In this document: positions 8,296-17,400 of the stretch, piece after piece
Numbering within the stretch: the stretch's first letter is position 1
Layout of the letters: each line of letters opens with the position of its first letter
Assembly (NCBI GenBank): GCA_963700925.1
Contig: OY969553.1
Coordinates: forward strand, 496,001 to 560,000
Length of the DNA: 64,000 nucleotides
Direction: 5' to 3'
DNA from: CAWJMD01 sp963700925
Lineage (GTDB): Bacteria; Actinomycetota; Actinomycetes; Actinomycetales; CAWJMD01
The notes under the pieces: generated by a model
Database searches by the model: none
Told to the model about the DNA's origin: nothing
Seen by the model: the letters and a program-made list of their open reading frames with translations, nothing else
Program-made: the position numbers and the translations under genes

Positions 8296-8840
8296 CGGCG
8301 ATGCGGCGCACTCTGCGGACGACCACGGCCGCTGCCCTGGCAGCTGGCGGCGTGCTGCTCGCACTCAACACCTCGGTAGCGGCGGACCCCACCGACCCGG
8401 CCGACTTCGGCGAGCCGACGGCCGAGCAGATTGCCGACTCCATTCACGTCTGGGATCCGACTGGGCACGTCGAGCCGATCGAGTCCACCGAGACCGATGG
8501 CGACGAGACGGTTCTCAGCCTCGACAGCGACATCCTCTTCGCGTTCGGCAGCTCCGAGATGCCACCGAGTGCCGCGGCGAAGATCGCCGAGCTCGTGGCC
8601 GACGTCCCGGAGGGTGCAGCGGTGTCCGTCACCGGCCACACCGACGACATCGGAACGGACGCCGACAATCTCGAGCTGTCGAAGGACCGCGCCGCGACGG
8701 TGGCCGCTGCCGTCACGGCCGCTCGGTCCGACCTCGTGCTCACGGTGGAGGGCCTTGGCGAGAGCGACCCGGTGGAGTCGAACGGCAAGCCCGAGGGACG
8801 CGAAGCCAACCGACGAGTCGAGATCCGTTACAGCGGCTGA
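8292..8840 (+). CDS. Secreted OmpA-like peptidoglycan-binding domain protein
   Basis: About 182 residues: a signal peptide (start to about residue 31, ending SVAADP), a short linker, and an OmpA C-terminal-like domain from about residue 75. The domain has LDSDILFAFGSSEMPPSAAAKI, VSVTGHTDDIGTDADN and EANRRVEIRYSG, including the Asp and Arg that contact diaminopimelate in family members. GTG at 8292 overlaps the lipoprotein stop; ATG at 8301 is an alternative. In a bacterium without an outer membrane the domain most likely anchors the protein to peptidoglycan. Paired with the upstream lipoprotein. Confidence 0.88.
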   Translation: MTAMRRTLRTTTAAALAAGGVLLALNTSVAADPTDPADFGEPTAEQIADSIHVWDPTGHVEPIESTETDGDETVLSLDSDILFAFGSSEMPPSAAAKIAELVADVPEGAAVSVTGHTDDIGTDADNLELSKDRAATVAAAVTAARSDLVLTVEGLGESDPVESNGKPEGREANRRVEIRYSG

Positions 8841-8871
8841 GCAGCGCGCAGCCTGGATGGGTCTGGGTGGG

Positions 8872-10464
8872 TCAGCCCACCAGGCTCCGCGCGGCCGCGA
8901 ACGCCTCGTCCCACGGCGGTCGAGGACGGCTCTCGGCCATCGCGACCAGCAGGTCGAGGTGGGCGTGCCACCCGGCGAGGTAGTCGTCGACCTTCTCGAC
9001 ACCCCACTCCTGGAGCACCAGGAGTGTCGACTCCCCTTCGGGGGCCAGGGTGACCTCGAGGCGTGACGTCGGCTCACCCGTGTAGTCCCAGTCGAGGGTC
9101 AGTCGCTCGGGCGGGTTCCAACACGTCACCGTGCACACCACGTGCTCGGCCGCCGGGTCGTCAGGCCGTCCGTCCATCAGCACGTCGACGGTCGACCCCG
9201 GCCCAGCGAGCCCGCCGGACTGGACCGGCCCCAGCCATGCCGACAGGTTCTCGGACGAGGTCAGGACATCCCAGATCGCCTGTGGCGCAGCGCTGACCAG
9301 CCGCTCGTGACTCACGCCGAGCTGGCCGTCGACGTCCAGGATGGCTCCCCGGTGAACGAGCGACAGGCGTCGACCGAGGCCCTCGTAGGACGGCAGAAGC
9401 GCCTCGTACGGGTCCTCGCCGCGTTCGTGGCCGCTGACCGCTGCGTCCAACCAGTCGAGGAAGCCCTCCCAGCCCGCGCCGAAACCGGGCGCCTGGGTGA
9501 CGGCGGTGTCGAGCGGCTTGAGCGCGTGCCGCAGCACGATGCGGCACCGGTCGGCGCCGACGGCCGACAGAAGCACGGTGACGGTGCCACCCGGGTCGGC
9601 CTCGTCGTCGAAGGTGAACGTCAGTCGCCCGGCGCGCTCCCCCTCCGGTGGGCTGGCCTCCTGCACCGTGAACGTCGCGAGGAGCTCGGCCTCGTCGAGC
9701 TCGGACGGCAGCTCGTCGGCCGTCATGGCGACCCGCACCGGTACGCCGGGCCGGTCGAGGGACCCCTCGACGGCGCCGAGCCACCGCACGAGGCGTTCCG
9801 GCTTCGTCCAGGCGTCCCAGACCTCCGCGGGTGTTGCACCGAGCTCGCGCTCAAGGACCACGACCGGCTGCTCGGCACTGCCCAGCAGGTGACCGGACGG
9901 CTGCACGCCCGTCGTGACGACGTCAGGCGGGACACCCGTCGTACCGTCCTCCCCCTTGGGGCCGGCGGCGCGGTACTGCCACAGGAGCTCGGACCAGCGC
10001 GTGTCCCAGTCGGGCTGCTCGGTGCCGGAGAGGTCGGCATCCAAGCGGTCGAGGTGGGCGTGCCAGCCAGCCGTGTAGCCGTGTGCCTGGTTGAGTGGCA
10101 GGCGCCGGTGGTCGAGCACCAGCACCGCCCCATCGCCGTCCGCGCGAATCTCGACCAGAACCGACGACGGCGGCTCGTCGTCGTGCTCCCACGTGACCTC
10201 AAACCTCTGCGGCGCATCGCACGTCGTGATGGCACCCTGCGTGATGCCGCCTTCGCCGAAGTCGATCGAGTACCGAGTGCCGGTGGCCGGTTCGCCATGT
10301 ACCTCGACAGGGGCCATCCAGCGGCCGATCCGCTTCGGGTCGGTCATGGCCGCCCAGAGGTCGTGGGCATCGGTCGCGAACCTCCGCTCGAAGCGCGCAG
10401 CAGGTCTGCCGTCGTCCCACCGCATCGCCCCGAGCTCGCCCTTGGCGGTCGCCGTCTCACTCAT
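8872..10464 (-). CDS. Three-domain SRPBCC (AHSA1-type) protein
   Basis: A 530-residue protein with three consecutive AHSA1/START-fold domains. Domain 1 is at about 20-160 (ARFERRFATDAHDLWAAMTD), domain 2 at about 205-350 (LERELGATPAEVWDAWTKPE) and domain 3 at about 375-520 (SHERLVSAAPQAIWDVLTSS). Each ends with a similar motif: AGWHAHLDRLD, AGWEGFLDWLD and AGWHAHLDLL. Single-domain proteins beside ArsR regulators are common; three in one chain is unusual. The family binds hydrophobic ligands or co-chaperones. ATG at 10464 overlaps the ArsR stop by 8 nt, so it is coupled to its regulator. Confidence 0.88.
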   Translation of the reverse strand: MSETATAKGELGAMRWDDGRPAARFERRFATDAHDLWAAMTDPKRIGRWMAPVEVHGEPATGTRYSIDFGEGGITQGAITTCDAPQRFEVTWEHDDEPPSSVLVEIRADGDGAVLVLDHRRLPLNQAHGYTAGWHAHLDRLDADLSGTEQPDWDTRWSELLWQYRAAGPKGEDGTTGVPPDVVTTGVQPSGHLLGSAEQPVVVLERELGATPAEVWDAWTKPERLVRWLGAVEGSLDRPGVPVRVAMTADELPSELDEAELLATFTVQEASPPEGERAGRLTFTFDDEADPGGTVTVLLSAVGADRCRIVLRHALKPLDTAVTQAPGFGAGWEGFLDWLDAAVSGHERGEDPYEALLPSYEGLGRRLSLVHRGAILDVDGQLGVSHERLVSAAPQAIWDVLTSSENLSAWLGPVQSGGLAGPGSTVDVLMDGRPDDPAAEHVVCTVTCWNPPERLTLDWDYTGEPTSRLEVTLAPEGESTLLVLQEWGVEKVDDYLAGWHAHLDLLVAMAESRPRPPWDEAFAAARSLVG

Positions 10465-10822
10465 CGCTCTCTCCCTCAGCAGTCTCGTCCGGTGTGAGGC
10501 GACGTTCCCGTCGCCCTCGCGCGATCTCCGTCTCGAGCGCGTCGATCCGGTTGCTCCAGAACCTGCGGTAGCGCTCCATCCACACGTCGACCTCCTGGAG
10601 GGGCTCGGTGCGAACGGCGTAGAGCCGACGGGTCCCTTCTGCGCGTACCTCGGCAAACCCGTTCTCCCGCAACACCCGCAGGTGGCGCGAGACAGCCGGC
10701 TGCGTGATCGCGAACTCGGCCTGCACGAGTCCGGTCAGCTCGCCGGCGCTCGCCTCGCCGTCGGCGAGGCGCTCGAGGATGAGCCGCCTGACCGGGTCGC
10801 CGAGGATGTCGAACGCGTGCAT
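10457..10822 (-). CDS. ArsR-family transcriptional regulator
   Basis: A 121-residue winged-helix repressor of the type paired with SRPBCC proteins. It has DILGDPVRRLILERL, the recognition helix region ITQPAVSRHLRVLRENGF, and the wing VRAEGTRRLYAVR. Metal-binding cysteines of classical ArsR/SmtB proteins are absent, so another signal is sensed. The ATG is 7 nt after TATACA of a strong promoter, giving a leaderless mRNA. Likely autoregulates the two-gene operon. Confidence 0.92.
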   Translation of the reverse strand: MHAFDILGDPVRRLILERLADGEASAGELTGLVQAEFAITQPAVSRHLRVLRENGFAEVRAEGTRRLYAVRTEPLQEVDVWMERYRRFWSNRIDALETEIARGRRERRLTPDETAEGESDE

Positions 10823-10829
10823 GGCGCCC

Positions 10830-10859
10830 TGTATATCTTGTCAGTGTTATATACGTCAA
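10830..10859 (-). promoter_or_regulatory. arsR promoter with embedded palindrome
   Basis: On the minus strand TTGACG (10854-10859) and TATACA (10830-10835) are separated by 18 nt, followed by 7 nt to the ATG. This is close to the housekeeping consensus. GTATAT (10831-10836) and ATATAC (10849-10854) form an inverted repeat with a 12-nt spacer that covers the -10 element and the edge of the -35 element, a plausible ArsR operator. The stretch is AT-rich in a GC-rich background. Confidence 0.7.
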
Positions 10860-10945
10860 GCGTTAATGACTGCCCATCGTCCGCATGAACGCCGACATGC
10901 TGACCCAACCGCCCCGACCCGCCCTCGCCCGCCCACCAGCCGGGT

Positions 10946-10951
10946 TACATT
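10946..10951 (+). promoter_or_regulatory. -10 hexamer of the LON-domain gene (leaderless)
   Basis: TACATT with a 6-nt spacer (CGAGGC) before the GTG at 10958. No ribosome binding site is visible. Confidence 0.45.
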
Positions 10952-10957
10952 CGAGGC

Positions 10958-11614
10958 GTGCAACGGCTGGCGCTGTTCCCGCTGGGCACCGTGCTGGTGC
11001 CGGGACTCGTTCTGCCCCTGCGGGTCTTCGAGCCCCGCTACCGCACCCTGGTCGAGGACCTGATGGAGCGTCCGGAGCGCGAGCGGGTCTTCGGCGTGGT
11101 GGCCATCAAGGTTGGTCACGAGGTCGGTGAGGGCGCCGCGACGGCCCTGCACGAGGTCGGCACCACGGCGGTGATCCGCCACGTCAGCGACAACGGCGAC
11201 GGGACGTACGAGCTGGTCACCAGCGGGGCTGTGCGGTTCCGCCTGCACGGGCTCGACGAATCGGCCGGCACGCCCTACCTCACCGGTATGGTCTCGGCCC
11301 TCACCGATGCCGGCCAGGACGAGGACCGCCACGTCGTCGCGCTGGCCAACCGGGTCTCGGCCGCGTACAGCGGGTACCGGGAGACGCTGGGGCTCGAACC
11401 ACCGGACCTCCCGTCGTCGGCACGGGTGCTGTCGTACCTGGTGGCTGCGGGCATGATGCTCGAGCTGGGTGACCGGCAGGCACTCCTCGAGCAGCCCGAC
11501 ACGGCACGTCGACTCGCCGCCGAGGTCAGGCTCCTGACCCGCGAGCGGCACCTCGTCGAACGGCTCGGTGCTCTCCCGCGTACCGACCCGTGGGACCAAC
11601 CCACGCCCAACTGA
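10958..11614 (+). CDS. LON substrate-binding domain protein
   Basis: A 218-residue stand-alone N-terminal LON domain, with no ATPase or protease part. The start LALFPLGTVLVPGLVLPLRVFE is diagnostic, followed by LVEDLMERPERERVFGVVAI. Residues 120-210 are helical, as in family members. Such proteins may bind misfolded proteins or peptides, but their role in actinobacteria is not established. The GTG lies 6 nt after a -10-like hexamer. It is divergent from the ArsR operon. Confidence 0.9.
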   Translation: MQRLALFPLGTVLVPGLVLPLRVFEPRYRTLVEDLMERPERERVFGVVAIKVGHEVGEGAATALHEVGTTAVIRHVSDNGDGTYELVTSGAVRFRLHGLDESAGTPYLTGMVSALTDAGQDEDRHVVALANRVSAAYSGYRETLGLEPPDLPSSARVLSYLVAAGMMLELGDRQALLEQPDTARRLAAEVRLLTRERHLVERLGALPRTDPWDQPTPN

Positions 11615-11870
11615 GGTCTGCGAGCCCCTGATCACCACGACCCACCACGCGACGTGCGTACCATCCGGCCGCGGGATCGCTTGTGCCAGAGGGGTAGCAG
11701 CCTCGGCGTGGTCGTTGAGGTCGGTGCGCAGGTAGCAGGGCCACAGCACGACCACGATGCGGCCGGTGCCGGCCGGCGGGTCCTCGAGTATCTGTGTCGA
11801 CTTCGGCGCGCTCTATCTCGCAGTGAGTCGGTGACAACGTGCCGCCGTCCGCTTCGAGGAAGGCAGCACC

Positions 11871-13016
11871 ATGCGCATCGCATTCAACCCTCAGGAGCAC
11901 GGCTTCGCGTTCGCGAACAACTTCACCAACCACGTGATCAGGATCCCGGCCCTCGGCATCGACTTCACGACCGGCGGACGTTGCGGCGGCATGGCTGCCG
12001 CGTCCGTCGACTACTGGCACGCCGGACTTGCCGTGCCCACCCAGGCATCGCTCCCCGCCGACGGCAGCCTGCTGGCCGACTACATCTACGCCCGCCTGAT
12101 GGACACGATCCTGGCCAACGGCTGGAAGAACTTCCAGATCATGCTCACTCCCGACCACCCCACGTGGTTCAACGGCATCGGTGTCGCGCGCGCAACGCGT
12201 GAGCAGGAGGTGCCGAGACTGAAGGAGGCGCTCGACGCCGGAAAGCCTGTGCTGCTCGGCGTCACTCAGGCTCGGTCGATCGATGCTCTGGGCTCCGACC
12301 ACCAGGTGGTGGCCTATGGCTACGAGACCGACGCGCGGTACACGTACGTGCTGGTCTACGACAACAACCACCCGGGCCTCGAGGTGCGTCTGCAGCTGAC
12401 GTCGTCGTACGACCCCGCCGAGCGGGAGATCACGCAGAGCACCGGTGAGGTGTGGAGAGGCTTCTTCGTCGAGAACTACTCCCCCGTCCAGCCGTGGTTC
12501 CTCGCGAACGGCAAGCTCCTCTCCGACCGCAGCGACCCCAAGATCTACGTCGTGCGAGGCGGCGGACGGTTCCACATCCCCTCGCCGCAGGAGTTCGACG
12601 CCGGCGGGTTCTCGTGGAGCGAGGTGCTGGAGGCGCAGGACGGGTCGATGGGCCACGTTGCCGCCTTCCCCGCCAACCGCACGCTGGTGAAGGAGCGCTC
12701 GGCTGACGCGATCTACGTGACCTACGGCGGCCGGGCGTTCCACGTCACGTCGCCCGCGGTGTTCGACGCACTCGGCTTGGACTGGAACGCCGTCCACCAG
12801 ATCCCGGACGGTTCCGTCGCGGGGCTGCCGACCGTGCCGCGTGACCGCACCCTGCTCAAGGAGCTCTCGAGCGACCCGGTCTACGTCGTCGAGGGCGGCA
12901 AGCTGCGCCACATCTCCAGCCCAGCCGTCTTCGAGGCACAGGGCTTCTCGTGGGACGGGATCGGCGTCGTCCCCGACGGTGCACTCACGGGCATGCCACA
13001 GGGACAGCCGATCTGA
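11871..13016 (+). CDS. Papain-like protein with three C-terminal repeats
   Basis: A 381-residue protein with two parts. Residues 1-205 look like a papain/C39-type cysteine hydrolase: Cys38 in GGRCGGMAAASVDYW, His144 in SDHQVVAYGY and Asp164/Asn165 in LVYDNNHPG. Residues 214-380 hold three repeats of about 56 residues with the pattern I-Y-V-x2-G-G...H-(I/V)-x-S-P-x2-F-(D/E)-A...(F/L)-x-W...D-G-(S/A), probably small beta-rich binding modules. There is no signal peptide or membrane segment. A good ribosome binding site (AGGAAGG) precedes the ATG. Function unknown; a protease or amidase with substrate-binding repeats is an inference. Confidence 0.75.
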   Translation: MRIAFNPQEHGFAFANNFTNHVIRIPALGIDFTTGGRCGGMAAASVDYWHAGLAVPTQASLPADGSLLADYIYARLMDTILANGWKNFQIMLTPDHPTWFNGIGVARATREQEVPRLKEALDAGKPVLLGVTQARSIDALGSDHQVVAYGYETDARYTYVLVYDNNHPGLEVRLQLTSSYDPAEREITQSTGEVWRGFFVENYSPVQPWFLANGKLLSDRSDPKIYVVRGGGRFHIPSPQEFDAGGFSWSEVLEAQDGSMGHVAAFPANRTLVKERSADAIYVTYGGRAFHVTSPAVFDALGLDWNAVHQIPDGSVAGLPTVPRDRTLLKELSSDPVYVVEGGKLRHISSPAVFEAQGFSWDGIGVVPDGALTGMPQGQPI

Positions 13017-13051
13017 GGCGGGCACACCCACGAGTAGGTGATCATGGCCAC

Positions 13052-13315
13052 GTGCCATCCGACGCCACGATCACCCTCGTACGCCCGAGCTCCCTCTTCG
13101 GCGGGGCGCCCTACGCCTACGCGACGGCCACCGGGCCAGGTCGCACCATCTTCACCGCCGGTGCCTGCCCGCTGGACGCCGACGGCAACACCGTTGCCGT
13201 CGGCGACCCGGCCGGGCAGGCCCGCCAGGTGATGGCGAACCTCGTGGTCACCCTCCGGGCCGCAGGGGCCGAGCTCGCCGTTGTCCCGCAAGAGATCCCG
13301 GAGGAACGAGCATGA
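13052..13315 (+). CDS. Truncated RidA-like protein
   Basis: An 87-residue RidA/YjgF-family protein that lacks the C-terminal third of the usual roughly 130 residues. The N-terminal two thirds are clear: FGGAPYAYATATGPGRTIFTAGACPLD and QARQVMANLVVTLRAAGAELA. Family members then continue with a strand carrying the catalytic Arg. Here the chain ends after PQEIPEERA, whose codons contain the GGAGGA ribosome binding site of the next gene. The stop overlaps the next ATG (ATGA). It may be an inactivated imine deaminase kept for coupling, or a shortened functional form. GTG at 13052 is the likely start. Confidence 0.65.
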   Translation: MPSDATITLVRPSSLFGGAPYAYATATGPGRTIFTAGACPLDADGNTVAVGDPAGQARQVMANLVVTLRAAGAELAVVPQEIPEERA

Positions 13316-13932
13316 CGAAGCTCGAGGACGGAAGCCCCTCGGATGCCGGGTTCCTGAACCCTCCGGAGCCGAACGAAGCCGTGCAGCGGATCTACGACGA
13401 CGACATCGCGCAGCGCGGCTACGTGATGAACCTGTCCCGGGTCTGGGCGCACCAGCCGCCGCTGAACGACGGGCTCAACCAGCTGATCGGGCAGGCCGCC
13501 CTGGCGGCCTCGCTGAACGTCCGGCAGCGGGGCATCCTCATTACTGCGTGTGCCTCCGCGCTCGGTGACTCGTACTGCTCGCTCGCCTGGGGCGGCAAGC
13601 TGGCCACTGCGACGGACGCCGACCTGGCCGCCTCCGTGCTGCTGGGCACCGACGCCGAACTGGACACGTCCGAGCGGGCCCTCTCCGGTTGGGCCCGCAA
13701 GCTCGCCCGCGACCCGAACTCCACGGATGCCCGAGACGTCGCGGCACTACGCGACGCCGGGTACGACGACGCGCAGATCGCTGCGATCACCGTCTTCGTC
13801 GCCCTCCGCATCGCCTTCTCCACGGTCAACGACGCCCTGGGCGCGCGACCCGACCGAGCCCTGGTCGAGGCGGCCCCCGCGCCGGTGCTCGAGGCCGTCA
13901 CCTTCGGGCGACCGGTCAGCGCACTCAGCTAG
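13312..13932 (+). CDS. AhpD/carboxymuconolactone decarboxylase-family protein
   Basis: A 206-residue all-helical protein of the peroxidase-related AhpD-like family. Two cysteines, Cys80 and Cys89, sit in ACASALGDSYCSLAWGG, a variant of the redox CxxC region with longer spacing. Proteins of this kind are alkylhydroperoxide reductase helpers or unrelated decarboxylases; which applies here cannot be told. GGAGGAACGAGC upstream is a strong ribosome binding site inside the RidA-like gene, and the ATGA overlap couples the two. Confidence 0.85.
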   Translation: MTKLEDGSPSDAGFLNPPEPNEAVQRIYDDDIAQRGYVMNLSRVWAHQPPLNDGLNQLIGQAALAASLNVRQRGILITACASALGDSYCSLAWGGKLATATDADLAASVLLGTDAELDTSERALSGWARKLARDPNSTDARDVAALRDAGYDDAQIAAITVFVALRIAFSTVNDALGARPDRALVEAAPAPVLEAVTFGRPVSALS

Positions 13933-13954
13933 CAGCGAAGGCGGTGCCGACGGC

Positions 13955-14473
13955 TCAGACCGACTCGTCGTCGGAGTACGGAGGCGGCCGCACCATCAAC
14001 GACACGAGCAGGCCGAAGAACATCGTGGCCGTGCACATCGCGGGCCACATCAGCAGGGGGACAGGCGAAGACAGCGCGACGGGGGTGGTCAAAGGGTCCA
14101 GGCCCGCCGACTCCTGTGCCGCAATGGACGGAGGGCCGAGCAGGACGCCCAGCTGCCACGCCGCGAGCGCGGCGAGCAGCCCACCGCCCACGACGACGGC
14201 AGCCCGCGCGACCGCCGACCGTCCGGGACGGAGCACGACTGCCAGGCCACTCAGGATCCCGGCCACTGCGGCCAGCGCCGAGAAGACGGCGTCGCCAACG
14301 GCCGCGAAGTCGTCCGAGCCCGTGGTCGTCGGAACGCCGTCGACCAGCACGGCCGGCTCGCGCGGGGACCACCACCACCATCCGACGCCGACGAGGACTG
14401 CGAGGAGCAGCAGACCGGCGGCGGCGACGAACCACCACGGAGCCCGCGCGCGCCCGGTCGGTGGGCCGGTCAC
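13955..14473 (-). CDS. DUF2567-like membrane protein
   Basis: A 172-residue protein with four predicted membrane segments near residues 12-32, 65-85, 92-112 and 138-160. A short extracytoplasmic part sits between the first two (SPREPAVLVDGVPTTTGSDD). The pattern resembles the actinobacterial DUF2567 family, function unknown. GTG overlaps the dnaE1 stop (GTGA), so it is translated with the replicative polymerase gene. It converges with the AhpD-like gene 22 nt away. Confidence 0.75.
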   Translation of the reverse strand: MTGPPTGRARAPWWFVAAAGLLLLAVLVGVGWWWWSPREPAVLVDGVPTTTGSDDFAAVGDAVFSALAAVAGILSGLAVVLRPGRSAVARAAVVVGGGLLAALAAWQLGVLLGPPSIAAQESAGLDPLTTPVALSSPVPLLMWPAMCTATMFFGLLVSLMVRPPPYSDDESV

Positions 14474-17400
14474 ACCAGACAGCTCGGGCCCAGCAGGGCC
14501 TTGAGGTCGCCGAAGAGCGCGGGTGACGGCGTGACGCGCAGGGCGTCGTCGAGGCGCATCACCGTCGCCTTGTCTCCACCGCCGCTGGTGAGCCGCAGGT
14601 GCACCTCGGTCACCCCTGGGTGCGTGGCCAGCACGTCCTTGAGCCGTCCGACCACGGGCGGGGTGCAGCGCATCGCGGGCAGCGCGATGGTCACGGGACC
14701 GCGCGGTCCCTCGGAGACGTCGGGCAGGCTCATCTCCTGCGCGTGCAGGTTGGGCACCTCGTCGCGACGGGACAGGCGGCCGCGGATGACGCAGACCACG
14801 TCTTCGTGCAGCTCGTGCGAGACGGTCGCGTAGGTCTGCGGGAAGAACAGCACGTCGATCGAGCCGGCGAGGTCCTCGACCGCGGCGATCGCCCAGGGGT
14901 TGCCGTTCTTGGTCATCTTGCGGGTGACCGAGGTGATCATGCCGGCGACGGTCACCATCGATCCGTCGGGCCGCGAGTCGTCGGAGAGCAGCGACGCGAT
15001 CGAGGTGTCGGTGGCGTTGGCCAGGACGTGCTCGACGCCGAACAGCGGGTGGTCGGAGACGTACAGGCCCAGCATCTCGCGCTCGCTCGCGAGCTTGTCG
15101 CGCTTCTCCCACTCGAACGCCGGGATCGGCGGCAGTGCGGCCAGCACCGTTCCGGTGTCGTCGTCCATGCCACCGAAGAGCGAGTCCTGCCCGATGGCCT
15201 CCTGCCGCTTCTCGTCGACGATCGCGTCGACGTAGATCTCGTGGATGGCGGACAGGCCTCGCCGGGTGTGCCCGAGCGAGTCGAAGGCGCCGGCCTTGAC
15301 GAGCGACTCGATCGTCCGCTTGTTGCAGACCACCGCCGGCACCTTGCGCAGGAAGTCCTGGAAGGAGGCGAACTCCCCCTTCTCCTGGCGCGCGTTGACG
15401 ATCGCCTCGACCACGTTGACCCCGACGTTGCGGATGGCGGCGAGCCCGAAGCGGATGTCGTCACCGACGGCTGCGTACACGCCGATCGAGGTGTTCACGT
15501 CGGGCGGGAGGACGGTGATCTTCATCCGCCGGCACTCGCCGAGGTAGAGCGCCGACTTGTCCTTGTCGTCGCGCACGCTGGTCAGCAGCGCGGCCATGTA
15601 CTCCGCCGGATAGTTGGCCTTGAGGTACGCCGTCCAGTAGGACACGAGCCCGTAGGCGGCCGAGTGCGCCTTGTTGAAGGCGTAGTCGGAGAAGGGCACC
15701 AGCACGTCCCACAGCGCCTTGATCGCGGCGGGGCTGAAGTCGTTCGCCTTCATGCCCGCCTCGAAGCCGACGTACTCGGCGTCGAGGACCTCTCGCTTCT
15801 TCTTGCCCATCGCCTTGCGCAGCAGGTCGGCCTTGCCGAGCGAGTACCCGGCGAGCTGCTGCGCGATCAGGATGACCTGCTCCTGGTACACGATCAGGCC
15901 GAACGTGGTGCCGAGGATCGGCTTCAGCGCGTCGGAGAGCTCGGGGTGCAGGTACTCGATGTCCTGCTTTCCGTTCTTGCGCAACGCGTACTTGTTGTGC
16001 GAGTCGGCGCCCATCGGGCCCGGGCGGTACAGGGCACCGACGGCCGAGATGTCCTCGAAGTTGTCGGGTTTCATCAACCGCAGCAGGGCGCGCATCGGGC
16101 CGCCGTCGAACTGGAACACGCCGAGGGTGTCACCGCGACCCAGCAGCTCGTAGGTGAGCGGGTCGTTCGGGTCCTTGCTCAGCGCGTCGAGGTCGATCTC
16201 CGCGCCGCGGTTGGCGGTCACGTTCTTCAGCGCGTCGTCCAGGATCGTGAGGTTGCGCAGGCCGAGGAAGTCCATCTTGACCAGGCCGAGGGCCTCGCAG
16301 CTCGGGTAGTCGAACTGCGTGATGATCTGCCCGTCCTGCTCGCGCCGCATGATCGGGATGACGTCACGCAGCGGCTCGCTCGACATGATCACGCCGGCCG
16401 CGTGCACCCCCCACTGCCGCTTCAGCCCCTCCAACCCTCGTGCGGTCTCGACCACCTTCGCCACGTCGGGGTCCTCGGCGTGCAGTGCGCGCAGCTCGGA
16501 CGCCTCGGAGTAGCGCTTGTGCTTCGGGTCGAAGATGCCCGCCAGCGGGACGTCCTTGCCCATCACCGGCGGGGGCATCACCTTCGTGATCCGCTCGCCC
16601 ATCGCGAAGGGGTATCCGAGGACGCGGGAGGCGTCCTTGACCGCCTGCTTCGCCTTGATGGTTCCGTAGGTGACGATCTGCGCCACCCGGTCCGAGCCGT
16701 ACTTCTCGGTGACGTAGCGGATCACCTCGCCTCGGCGGCGCTCGTCGAAGTCGACGTCGAAGTCGGGCATCGACATGCGCTCGGGGTTCAGGAACCGCTC
16801 GAAGATCAGTCCGTGCTGGAGCGGGTCGAGGTCGGTGATCTTCATGACGTACGCGCACATCGAGCCGGCGCCCGAGCCACGGCCGGGGCCGACCCGGATG
16901 CCGTGCGCCTTGGCCCAGCCGATGAAGTCGGCGACCACCAGGAAGTAGCCGGCGTAGCCCTTGGAGACGATCACGTCGGTCTCGTAGTCGGCCCGGGCGC
17001 GCACCTCGCCCGGTACCCCGTCCGGGTACCGCTCGTGCAGGCCCCGCTCGACCTCCTTGACGAACCACGACTGCTCGCTCTCGCCTTCGGGACACTGGAA
17101 GCGCGGCATGAACGCGCCTTCGCCCTCGGTGAACGAGACGTCGCACCGCTCCGCGATCAGGAGCGTGTTGTCGCAGGCCTCGGGCAGCTCGCGGAACACG
17201 TGCCGCATCTCCGCCGGCGTCTTGAGGTAGTACTCGTCCGAGTCGAACTTGAACCGGTTCGGGTCGGCGAGGGTGGACGCCGACTGCACGCAGAGCAGTG
17301 CGGCGTGTGCCCCGGCGTCCTCGGCGTAGGTGTAGTGCAGGTCGTTGGTGGCGACGAGCGGCATCTTCAGGTCGCGGGCGAGCTTCAGGAGGTCGTCACG

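Noticed and set aside
11615..11870. A short gene before the papain-like protein
   Set aside because: The open frame there continues out of frame into the next gene and lacks a start signal and coding features.
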